Shown: piece by piece, positions 11,960-21,940 of the stretch
How positions within the stretch are numbered: the stretch's first letter is position 1
Layout: each line of letters starts with the position of its first letter
Position numbers and translations under genes: made by a program
The notes under the pieces: model-generated
Told to the model about the DNA's origin: nothing
The model's input: the letters and a program-made list of their open reading frames with translations, nothing else
Databases searched by the model: none
Source: Hanleya hanleyi
Lineage: Eukaryota; Mollusca; Polyplacophora; Lepidopleurida; Hanleyidae
Length of the DNA stretch: 64,000 bases
Assembly: GCA_036873755.1 (NCBI GenBank)
Contig: JAVTVY010017394.1
Coordinates: 1-64,000, forward strand
Direction of reading: 5' to 3'

Positions 11960-12720
11960 ATGCGCTTTTATACTACTAATCCTTCCTTCACTCCCCTAAA
12001 ATGCCCAGTTTCGCTACTACTCGGACTGATGACGTCACCGATGACGTCACAGATGCTGTGGACATCTCTCAAATCGTGGTCTACACGCCGAGAGCTACAA
12101 GATGACACCCCCCACGACGCATTCGGACCAAGGATGGTCCATCCCTACCCCAAATCCCTTTCTTCACCGCCCCAAAATGCCCACTTTCGCTACTACTCCT
12201 ACTGATGACGTCATCAATGACGTCACAGATGCTGTGGACATCCATCAAATCGGGGTCTGCACCCCGAAGGCTACAAGATGACACCTCCCACGACACATTC
12301 GGACCAACGATGGTCCATCTCTACCCGAAATACCTTCCTTCACTGCCCCAAAATGCCCACTTTCGCTACTACTCGTACTGATGACGTCACCAATGACGTC
12401 ACAGATGACGCGAACATCCCTCAAATGGGGATGTACACCATGAAAGCTACAAGATGACACCTCCCACGACACAATCGGACCAAGGATGGTCCCTCTCTAC
12501 CCCAAATACCTTCCTGCACTTTCCTAAAATGTCCACTTTCGCTACTACTCGTACTAATGACGTCATCGATGACGTCACAGATGCTGTAGACAGCCCCCAA
12601 ATCGGGGTATACACCCCGAGAGCTACACAATGACACCTTCCAGGACGCATTCGGACCAAGGATGGTCCATCTCTACCCCAAATACCTTCCTGTACTGCCC
12701 CAAAATGACCACTTTAGGTA
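11960..12720. repeat. 176-bp tandem repeat, two CRE palindromes per unit
   Basis: Four units start near 12,028, 12,203, 12,380 and 12,556. Each begins with two TGACGTCA sequences about 12 bases apart (in unit 1 at 12,030-12,037 and 12,042-12,049), the full CREB/ATF site. The rest of the unit carries cattcggaccaaggatggtc, a diverged form of the TIR repeat in right-end orientation. It is part of the relic right TIR. Confidence 0.8.
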
Positions 12721-13019
12721 CTACAACCAACTGCGCATGCGCAGATTGACGCGACTTGCATTTAAAAACACGCCATTCTGACTCTACCCAACACAGACTT
12801 CACTTTGACACCTTCCATGACCCATTCGGACCCATAGCGGTCCATCTCTACCCCAAACACGCACCCACATACCCCCAAAATGCCTGCTTTCTATAATACG
12901 GGCCATATTGCGCGTGCACAGAATATCGAAAACGGACGAAATATTAGTCCAGTCGGATGCTCCTCCACGAGAGCTTCCATATAAGACCTCACACGACACC
13001 ATAGGATCATTAGGGGCTC

Positions 13020-13820
13020 ACCTAGACCCCAAAACATCCACCCAGTATGGGCCTATACCCCCATAGCCACGCAGTATAGGCCTATGGGCTTACCCAGGCC
13101 TCGGTGAACTTTTTCCAAAAATTTCACCGTTTCGTTTCGAAACCCTTCCCATCGTGTTCTGAATGACGAGACGTGAAAAACAAGACCAAACAACCCATAT
13201 CACAATGAACGTGTGTGAATTTCCCAGGTTGAACCTATATCCCCATATGGCCAGTATGGAGCTATATGAGCCTATATACAGGCCTACTCGGTACTTTTCG
13301 AAAAATTTCACCATTTCGCTTCGAAACCCTTCCCATCGTGTTCTAAATGACGAGACGAGGAAAACAAATCCAAACAACCCATATCACAATGAACGTGTGT
13401 GAATTTTCCAGATTGGAGCTATACCCCCATATAGCCAGTATATGGGGCTATATACCGGAGACTTTTTCCAAAAAATTCACCGATTCGCTCCGGGACCCTT
13501 CCCATTGTCATTTTCTTGGCGAGACGAGAAAAACGAGACCCCACAACCTATAGTAAAGCAAAAAAAAAAAAAAAATTGACCACCCCTCCCCTCATATAGC
13601 CAGTATATGGGGCTATATACCGGGGACTTTTTCCAAAAATTTCACCGATTCGCTCCGGGACCCTTCCCATTGTGATTTTCTCGGCGAGACGAGAGAAACG
13701 AGACCCCACAACCCGTGGTAAAGCAAACGAAAAAATTGACCACCCCTCTCCATACAGCCAGTATGGAGCAATATGGGGATATATCCATACAGGCATTTCC
13801 CCGTATATTGTATAATACAG
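13020..13820. repeat. about 170-bp tandem repeat, four units
   Basis: Units start near 13,104, 13,290, 13,461 and 13,627. They share actttttccaaaaatttcac, cgggacccttcccat and a block with the palindromic text ccatatagccagtatatggg. Open frames on both strands follow the repeat period and are not considered genes. Confidence 0.7.
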
Positions 13821-13831
13821 ACCCCTATTGT

Positions 13832-14195
13832 AGGGTAAAGTCCGAGTTCCGCTTTTTATATTTTCGGAAAAAATCATAATTTTACATGCACCCACCCCAT
13901 TGACTTGACAGGCAGGCCCCGATAAGCCCGGGGACCGATATCAGCCCTTTTGGCTAGAGGTGATAGGGGTTTTCCCTATTTTAGGGGTAAAGTCCGTATT
14001 CCGCTTTTTATATTTTCGGGAAAAAATCCTAATTTTACATGCACCCACCCCATTGACTTGATAGGCAGGTCCCAATAAGCCCGGGGACCGATATTAGCCC
14101 TTTTGGCTAGGGTTGATAGTGTTTTTCCCTATTTTAGGGGTAAAGTCCGGGTTCCGCTTTTTATAGTTTCGCGAAAAAATCCTAATTTTACATGC
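13832..14195. repeat. about 150-bp tandem repeat, three units
   Basis: Three units hold ggtaaagtccg, gttccgctttttatattttc and ttttacatgcaccca. The same unit appears inverted and in three copies at 60,985-61,370, inside the left end of the next Polinton, and once at 8,460-8,530. It is a recurring subterminal module of this TIR family. Confidence 0.75.
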
Positions 14196-14558
14196 ACCCA
14201 CCCATGACTGGATGCCCCATTCACGAATGCTTCACTTTGATACCTCACTCGACCCAATCGGACCATGCAGCGTATTTGAAGTCTGGGGACTACTTTTTCT
14301 CCGCGGAAGCTTTCTTCCGCGAACGCATTACCGCCAGACCGCATCACCGCGAAAGAATACATGCCCAAGGGCCCTTTGCCGGAACAATAGTGATCCGGAG
14401 TTACCTCCCCCTAGATTGGAACTCTTCTGTGTTGGAGGTAGTTTTTGGTCTCTTGTGCCTTGATCACGTGATCGCCCCGTGACCTTGACCTCCTCAAATC
14501 CTCCCGGGGGAACAAATAAGTAGGTCAATGCGACCTTAAATGCTTAGACTATACTACT

Positions 14559-15479
14559 CAGACGCCACGCAGATGGGATATCTTTTGATTTTGCCGCGGT
14601 CCAGCCATCGTGTCTTCATAATCCGAGGTAGATATGTGGTCTTTCGGTAAGAGTAAACGGAGACGGCGATTCTATCCCTCCTCTACGACTGCAAGTGAAT
14701 TAGTCCAAATACGGCCGTGATGTCATAAGGCTGTTAATGCATGGGCCCTCGGAACACCAAGTCCAATTGAAATAAGTAAGGTTCTATATAGCGGCATATA
14801 GGATTGGGGAGCATTGATATGATATTAATTTATTAAGATTGCCAGCCCTGCATGTAGATGTGAGCAGTACAGCTATTACTCGAACCGTCCGTTTAAAAAG
14901 AGAGCCACTGAACGGACGGCGTTCGTGTGTGATACGCCACCTTTTGACGAAGGCCTAGTTTATGCGGAGAAAAGGATGGAGGACAAGCCCTTCGAAGTTC
15001 CTAGAGTATACTGCATCGCGGGTCTCCAAAGTCAAAACAAATATACGGAGACGAACACGTAACTTCAAACAAAGGAGGCGAAATATGCAACACATTGGCC
15101 AAGTAATCGTTTCAATTTGCATATATAATTCAATATAATATAATTATTTGCATATCTTTGTACTGTGTACGTTATGCTGTGCCATAAGGGCCTGTCCTAT
15201 TAGCAATATCTAATGTCCACAAACGGTAAATATAATAGCAAATGTATGGCGCATATAAGTGAAATATATGGCAAATGATGCACATTTACAAACGCTGGCA
15301 AATAATGAAGCAACGATATTTATTTACCACAGTAGGTAATACGATATCATACCATATATGTTCTGTGTTGACCTGTCGTTTAAATACATTTGTCTATATT
15401 TGTCTTTCCATTGAAACACCATACGTACACCATGGCCCTGATGTGTATGTTAAAAGCATGCAAATTATATCCACATATG
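14559..15479. other. no gene seen; one half of a dispersed repeat pair
   Basis: The stretch 14,868-15,000 (ctactcgaacc-like start, tgaacggacggc core, ttcgacgaagg-like end) resembles 18,395-18,560. Nothing else is recognised. Confidence 0.4.
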
Positions 15480-15900
15480 TTAATATTTACAGGTCCGTTT
15501 AAACTTTGCGAATATAACAGTTATATTCACCTTATATTTAGTGTTAATATCAAATAATATAAAATCAAGATTTTCGTGTAGCGTTGGTGGGGGGACGATG
15601 TCATCTATCCACGCATGCGCAGTAGAAAAATATACCATTTGTATGTTAGTATGAGTATTATTAGCTGCTGTCACAATACGATCCAAAAAGCTAGGTTCTT
15701 CCTCAGCCAGGCTTTCCTGTGGCGTAGCGTGACTATCTGAGATCACGCTCTCCATATCAGTAGACTTTCAGCAGTCTCTGTTTCGGTATCTCTGTTTCGG
15801 CGGACTCTCAGAATCTGCTGGCATATTCTCAGCATCTGCATCGGATTCTTGTGCCTTGGTTTCTTCAATCCCATGTATATTTTTCCATTGTGCTACAAAA
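15480..15900 (-). pseudogene. possible decayed C2H2 zinc-finger gene tail
   Basis: The minus-strand text at about 15,790-15,880 (aatatacatgggat, then gatgcagatgc, then gagagtcc) lines up with the tail of the zinc-finger remnants at 47,446-47,700 and 53,366-53,620. In this copy the frame is interrupted. It is followed by an open frame of 91 codons (15,755 to 15,480) rich in Ser and Glu at its start. The finger cysteines are not seen. The function is unknown and the relation is inferred from about 80 bases. Confidence 0.25.
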
Positions 15901-17239
15901 AGGTGCTACTACCATGTGCACTCAGCCCTGATTTTCTGTTATTAATGTCAATCTGCTCCTCTATTCGTTACCTGCGGCTGGGGGTCTCATGACCCGGCCT
16001 AACCAATGAAAATACTTAGTTTTAGCGGCAGCCATCCCAGCATGCTGCCAGGGGCGCTGATGACAGACTTTTTACAAAACAACAATCAGTGATTCCAAGG
16101 TAATTATACAGAGTATAATAACAATTTAATGATATTTCGGATGACGAGTTGTTCAAGATTTAGAAAAGGTCAATAAAATCGCATAAAATATTTTTATAAA
16201 GTAATTCTGACGAAAATTGTTTCACCGGCAGCCTGCTGTTGGAATGCCAGCATGGTGCTGGCATGTTATATCCCCTATGCATGTGGATATTTCCACAAGT
16301 AAAGCAGCCAAAAGGGGATGCCTATATTTCTCAAGAAATAAGTATAAAACAGATAGTTCCGATTTAATTTACATATTTTCCATAAAGTCAGAATAGTTAT
16401 ACTAAATATTGATGCAGTCAATCATCACTTTTAAATAATAGATAAGCAGGATTATGTTTATGTTTCCCGCTGTCTGGCGTCACTTACCCAGGGTGCGATC
16501 CACACCTAAACAGGCATGGGCTCTTCGGTCATAAAGAGTTGTAAAAATCTTCAACAAAAACCGTGTAAAAGTATATATTTTCTGAATGGTCATTATTTCA
16601 GTAGACAGGTGAGCTATTAAAACTGAAAGGCAATACGCGCAAATCCTCCTTAAACCTCATTCAACTTTTCTGGAAAGCTCCATGAAATATATGAAATTGT
16701 GTCAAATTCGTCCCACCACCCACGAAAACGTATGAAATGATTTTCTTGTTTTGCATGTGAAAGTTTTTCATGTCCAACGGGAAGTTTAGAAAAGCGAACA
16801 AAATAGGGGGACGACCTACTCGTTTTCTGGAAAATTTTCAATCGCCATAAAGGAATCATTTTCACACCCCGAAAAAATGCAGATTTTGACCAGCCAGATA
16901 TTCACTTCCCGGCACGATTAACTTTGTAGTGGCGCGTGAAAAAGGGTGGAAGAATTATCATGTTGTCAAAAACGGGCGGCCTTCGTCATTATGAAATTAG
17001 GAACCGTGGCAAGTGTAGGCTTCATCCATAGATCTTCGAGAGAAAAGCTGTGAATAACCCGGGACCATACGCACGAAAATAAAGTGCGACATCCAAACTG
17101 CTACTACCGGTACAATAGTTTGAAAAATCTAATTCACGTTAATTACCTAATACTGAGCAATATCGAAAACCAAGAACTGTTCACTTCATACGTCTTTGCC
17201 AAAAATAAAAACATTTGACCACATGATCACTATTTGAAG
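15901..17239. other. no recognised gene
   Basis: Frames are short in all readings and no repeat of note is seen. The last 20 bases lead into the possible first exon at 17,240. Confidence 0.4.
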
Positions 17240-17366
17240 ATGGCGGGAGCTATGATCGGCAAGAGACCGGCTGTCAGTAAATCCAAAAAATTTCACGTTC
17301 TCAGGGTTCGTAATGTTTCATACGCTGGCATGATGAAGCAATGCTACAGGCGTACACATATCACTG
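17240..17366 (+). CDS. possible first coding exon of a host gene
   Basis: The ATG lies in gaagATGGCGGGAGC, a context that matches the YY1 site often found at animal gene starts. The exon would code for 42 residues starting MAGAMIGKRPAVSKSKKFHV, rich in basic residues. It is followed directly by GTGAGT, a full splice-donor consensus at 17,367. Without splicing the frame stops six bases later (TAA at 17,372). No downstream exon was recognised and the family is unknown. The reading rests on start context plus donor, so it may be a relic or a chance match. Confidence 0.35.
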
Positions 17367-17599
17367 GTGAGTAACTATAATTTTAATGTCCAAACGAGAA
17401 TAAAGTCGCAAGTTCAGGTCAACCGACTGTCATAACCTGACCAAGAAACTTGTTCATATTGTCTTTGAAAGTCTGTCGTTGTGACGCATGCACATCGCCA
17501 AACTTCAGAGCAGGCACAACAGTTAACATTTCGGTATGTCACAGAAATTAATACATAGAATCAAATATATTTCCACGATGAGAGAGCTTGATGTAAGAC

Positions 17600-17880
17600 A
17601 CTAGAACACAAATTTATCGAAAAAATCAGGGGCACCTGGATTACAGTATTGTAGAGCAATGTGTGCACAGACATAGGACATCCTACTGAGGCTGTGTGCA
17701 CATACATAGGACATCCTACTGAGGCTGTGTGCACAGACATAGGACAACCTACTGAGGCTGTCCATTTCATCCCAGAAATCTCCAATCGACGCCATATTGC
17801 ACACGGTTCTCTTCGAAGGAACCCCGCAAATAAATTATCAGGGGTCGACTCAATTCCCAATCGGAAAATTTGACGGGTGA
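17600..17880 (-). pseudogene. C-type lectin domain fragment with a triplicated 33-bp end
   Basis: The minus strand resembles the 3' half of the lectin domain in the neighbouring gene at 18,789-19,823, including a SYVCAH end that corresponds to SYVCEH there. The 33-bp segment coding for that end is repeated three times (17,661-17,759). Other blocks match in different frames. There is no signal peptide or complete domain. It is probably a duplicated and broken copy of the lectin gene. Confidence 0.6.
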
Positions 17881-17919
17881 AATCTTCACCAATTAATCTT
17901 CCTCTTCAATAAACTTATG

Positions 17920-18620
17920 ATTGGTCTCCCGCCACTTACATTTTTTAGGGCAATCAGCCCCACCCCTCTCTTCAATTCTCCCGGAGAAACATACTACCCC
18001 TCCAAAATACGAGTGCCATCCAGCTCCCCCCCCCCCTCACCCCCGTTCATCCCACTCAACATTTTTCCGGTTAACATACCCTCTCCAAAATGATAAAACT
18101 ATCTTCAGGGGTACTTATTAAAAGAAAAGGAAAGTTCTATTCCCCAATGCCCACAATATTTATCCAGTGCCAAAAAGATTGAACATGAATATAGTGTACT
18201 ACAGGATTACTGAGATTTCAATGTATTTAAATAAAAACTTCAGTTGATTGGTTAAAAAAACTGCATTATTTCCAATGGCTTGTGCATGTTGTATGTATAT
18301 TTAAACGACAAGTCAGTAATTATTAAGGTCCATGCATCCTCCATCATGCCGGTGTGTTTAATCTGTACCAGTCCTGCATTCAGATGCAGGCTCTACGGCT
18401 ACTACTCGAACCGTCGGCTTGAAATAATAGACAGTGAACGGACGGCATTTGGGACAATGTACAACCTACGTGGGATCTCGGTATATTTCGACGAAGGTCG
18501 AGTTCATACGAAGAAAAGCTGGATGACAAACTCTTTCATGTTGCAGAGGGAAATTCAACACAAGCAGAAGGGAAGAAATAAATATATACAACAATGCTTT
18601 CAAATATGGGCATATTCGAA
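17920..18620. other. intergenic; includes the second half of a dispersed repeat pair
   Basis: The part 18,395-18,560 resembles 14,868-15,000. An open frame at 18,280-18,630 spans it, but I recognise no domain. A C/T-rich run lies at 17,950-18,060. Confidence 0.3.
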
Positions 18621-18788
18621 TAGGTCATAAGGCCAAGAATGCGTTTCGGAATGTTTCATAATCAAACGGCTCGTAATCTTTGTGGCATATAAGATCGACG
18701 TCATGGTACGGGTTTGATGGACGAGCCATGTCTGGGGAAGATGGGTCCATGGCCAATATATGAGACTTTTTGTATTCTATATTTAAGG

Positions 18789-19823
18789 TTACATGGCTTT
18801 CCAGAGGCCCCATCCCACTTTGGCAATCATCTCTCCGGGTTCGGGGTCGGTGGTGTCGTACAATCTACATATTCTTTTCTGCTGATGGATATTGAACATG
18901 GTACATACGAACTGGGTTTGTCGGAGACAATGTACGGCACATTCCCCACTTGAGCGTGTATTTATTGTATCGATAGGTTCCGATATCAGCCAGTTATCTT
19001 CGTCGCCGTTAGAACTCCGGATTCGGTTAAACTGGCCTCGCCTCTTTTCGGCACCGACTCTCTGGATTTTTTTGGATGGGCCTTGTGTCAAACTTGGAGA
19101 GCGTTTGGCGCTGACTAGACCATTGATTTGCTTAGTCACAGAGGTGACAGAGGATGTCATTTCGGTAATACCGGACGACATATATTTGTATTGTACAGCA
19201 CCCCTTGAAGTCATTTCGATAAGTTCAGACGATATAAGATCGGACCGTACAGCACTCTTTGTCGTCAGTTCACTAACGGTTGACGATTTGTGATTGTATT
19301 GTACAGGAATGTGTTCACAGACATAGGACATCTTAGCGAGACAGTCCACTTTTTTCCAGGAACCAAATATCTGAAGCCGATGACGCGACATTGCGCACGA
19401 TTCTGTTGAAAGCAACCCGAAAGTCAATAAAGTAGTCAGGTCCTCACCATATAAATAGTCAGTGAAATCCCAATCAGAGAATATGACGGGTTCCCCATCG
19501 GACCAGTACCATTCTCCATCCCTTTGTTGGGCACCAATCCAAAACATGTCCCACTCCAGTTTGTCAAAGAATTGGTTGAGATCCTCAGTAGTAATTTTAA
19601 CCAGTTTTCCCCCGTTCTCCTCACAGAATGTAACGGCGTATTTCCAAGTATTTGGATCACGGTTGTGATAAGAATAGCAGACTCCATGAAAAACCACAGC
19701 ACTTAATTCGCTCACGACCATTTTTTTTATCCACTCTGGGCATATGTATGGATCTTTACCGTTATCGAATGCATTCACCATTGAGGTGACGTTCAGCAGA
19801 ATTAAGAGAATTGTGGTGAACAT
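18789..19823 (-). CDS. secreted C-type lectin-like protein with C-terminal PAN/apple-like region
   Basis: The single frame of 344 residues begins with a hydrophobic signal peptide of about 18 residues, so the product is probably secreted. Residues of about 28-170 form a C-type lectin domain with paired cysteines, the WIGAQQRDGEWYWSDGEPV core and the SYVCEH end. The usual calcium/sugar motifs (EPN or QPD, and WND) are not seen, so a canonical sugar site is doubtful. A Ser/Thr-rich linker follows (about 175-270). Residues of about 290-344 carry CAVHCLRQTQFVCTMFNI and CRLYD, which resembles a PAN/apple domain. Such proteins act in recognition or matrix contacts. No intron is seen, which is unusual for this class and may point to a retrocopy. 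A broken copy lies at 17,600-17,880. Confidence 0.75.
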   Translation of the reverse strand: MFTTILLILLNVTSMVNAFDNGKDPYICPEWIKKMVVSELSAVVFHGVCYSYHNRDPNTWKYAVTFCEENGGKLVKITTEDLNQFFDKLEWDMFWIGAQQRDGEWYWSDGEPVIFSDWDFTDYLYGEDLTTLLTFGLLSTESCAMSRHRLQIFGSWKKVDCLAKMSYVCEHIPVQYNHKSSTVSELTTKSAVRSDLISSELIEMTSRGAVQYKYMSSGITEMTSSVTSVTKQINGLVSAKRSPSLTQGPSKKIQRVGAEKRRGQFNRIRSSNGDEDNWLISEPIDTINTRSSGECAVHCLRQTQFVCTMFNIHQQKRICRLYDTTDPEPGEMIAKVGWGLWKAM

Positions 19824-20049
19824 TTTCTTCTGGATAATACTGTTTCGTTAACGAACATTCGAAGTCCACGAACTGAAATCCACTGGCATAAGTCTACATA
19901 GCGTTGTGCTTCGAAACACACTGGATGATTAATCCTATGGGAAGCAAGCCAAGTCGAGAGAAGGCCCTCTACTCACCGGTACATTTCTATATTGATGAGC
20001 TGTGTCTATCAAATAATAGCAATCGATCGATGTCAAAATATATGGTGGA

Positions 20050-20357
20050 TGCTTTATGTCTTATCATTCTCTGATCGGTACAAAGATCAGATGTCAACAG
20101 CCGACATTACTATTACTGTACGATGGCATCCTGTAATATCACAGTGGGAAGATTAACATGTAGTAATTATGCCCTATACGCTCTTAAAATGTTTTTAGAA
20201 AAATTCCTGAATCTCTGAATAATAGAGGCTACAGACTGCAATTTAATTGTAGGGATTTCCCCTGAATTGGTTTTGGGATTGGTTTTCCATGATAAAAACA
20301 TATATATATATATGGGTCTCCTCCAAAGGCAAACTGTATAAGAACACACACACACGT
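20050..20357. repeat. third, older copy of a duplication A/B segment
   Basis: The stretch from ttatgtcttatcatt to the (CA)n run matches 29,485-29,805 and 50,003-50,333, but with more differences than those two show to each other. It ends just before the left LTR of the gypsy element. Confidence 0.7.
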
Positions 20358-21940
20358 GTAACGTGTACGAGCAGGGCCAGTCGTGGTGTTTACGTGAAAA
20401 CGAATCAATAGCCGGGATTGCCCACTGGCATTCTGGCCGTCACGGTAGTTAACCCCTTCACTGGTAGAGATCCGGGGATCGAAGAGATGATCACAACCCT
20501 ACAAGGATGACTGACGCTGATGTAAAGGCCTATCATGGTATATTCTGCACAAATAGTATACGCGATTACAGATAATAGCGTAGAACCGCGTGGCTGAGAC
20601 AGAATGTCTAAGGAGATGTAACGTTATGCAGTAGAATAATATTTACATATATGTGCAGACACTAGGAGAGTGTATGCAAATAAACTTGATGTCATATACA
20701 AATAATATAAGAGAGTGTGTGCATATAAATTTACAGTTACAGTTATGCTTTAAATATGTATGGGTACGCGATAAGGGCGGCCTGGTTGCTGGCCCTTCTC
20801 TTCTGGGTATAAGGGCGGCCTGGCTGCTGGCCCTTCACCTCTCCCATCACACGTAATCAAGGCGGCCTGGTTACTAGCCCTTTCCCCACACGATAACTGT
20901 ATTTGCGATCCTCTGCGACCCGGTAGCAAGCCTCTGCGACCTTCTGCGACCCGGGCGCAACCCGTCTGCGACCTTCTGCGACCCGGTCGGAAGTCGTCTT
21001 CTTCCGTCGTTGGAACGTTACGGCTGTAACGCTCTCTCAATACACGACACCCAGTCGTTGGAACCTCTCCAAGGATGTGGCAGCCCGTCGTCTTCTTCAC
21101 CCCGAGCCGTCGGAACGTTACGGCTGTAACGCTCTCTCAATATACGCGCTCTCTCAGTCGTTGGAGCCTCTCCACGGATGTGGCAGCCCGTCGTCTTCTT
21201 CACCCCCAGTCGTCGGAGCCTGACCCTAACTTGACTAACCAGTCTGCTCCCCGCAAAGGTAGGTATAGCACGGCGTCTCAACTCTTACGGCTGCTGCGAC
21301 CCGTCTATAGACTCGACCCGTGGCTACACAACTTCACGACGACTCCTCAGGTAAGAAGCACGTACAGCTCGTCCTCCGTGGCCGTCAGGACAACTACCTG
21401 GATATATATTGTGTTATCATTTCATCTGGTACCGATGTAGCATCATTACTGTCTGTAAACTGTCGATGGCGACTCTCTGCGACCCTCTGCGACCCGGTCG
21501 CAAGCCTCTGCGACCCGGTCGCAATCCGTATGCGACCTTCTGCGACCCGGTCGCAGGTTTGTCAGATTTCACGGTTTATCGACGTTTCTCGGGAGAAGAA
21601 GGCCGTCTGTGCTGTGCATTGTCTCTTCTGTACTGTCTGTAATCTTTGTGGTCTCTTTCGCACCCGTACGGCGTCTATACGACCGTCTGCGACCTTCTGC
21701 GACCCGGTCGCAGGGCTCTCCGATTCCACGATTTATCGACGTTTCTCAGGAGAAGAAGCCCGTCTGTACTGTGCCTTGTCTTTTCTGTACTGTCTGTAAT
21801 ATCTGTGGCCTCTTTCACACCGGTACAGCGTCTATGCGACCGTCTGCAACCTTTCTGCGACCTTCTGCGATCCGGTCGCAGGGCTAACGGGCTGCACGAT
21901 ATGTCGTCGAATAACGGTAAGAGAGATTGGCTCTATTATC

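Larger units (their letters stand above)
6705..14558. mobile_element. decayed Polinton-family element
   Basis: The left end starts AGTAGTATATAAACCG, nearly the same as the outer end of the right TIR of the complete Polinton read inward. The right end finishes CTATACTACT at 14,558, the inverted form of the same terminus. Behind the left end come CCAAT units, a 155-bp array and a block containing aaaagcggaacacgg, all in left-TIR orientation. Behind the right end the order of the right TIR appears, including ctttttctccgcgg near 14,300. A minus-strand zinc-finger gene sits next to the left TIR, as in the complete element. The flanking 6-mers (TTCAAC and CAGACG) do not match, so the two ends could belong to different insertions, or the target duplication has decayed. 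Confidence 0.6.
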
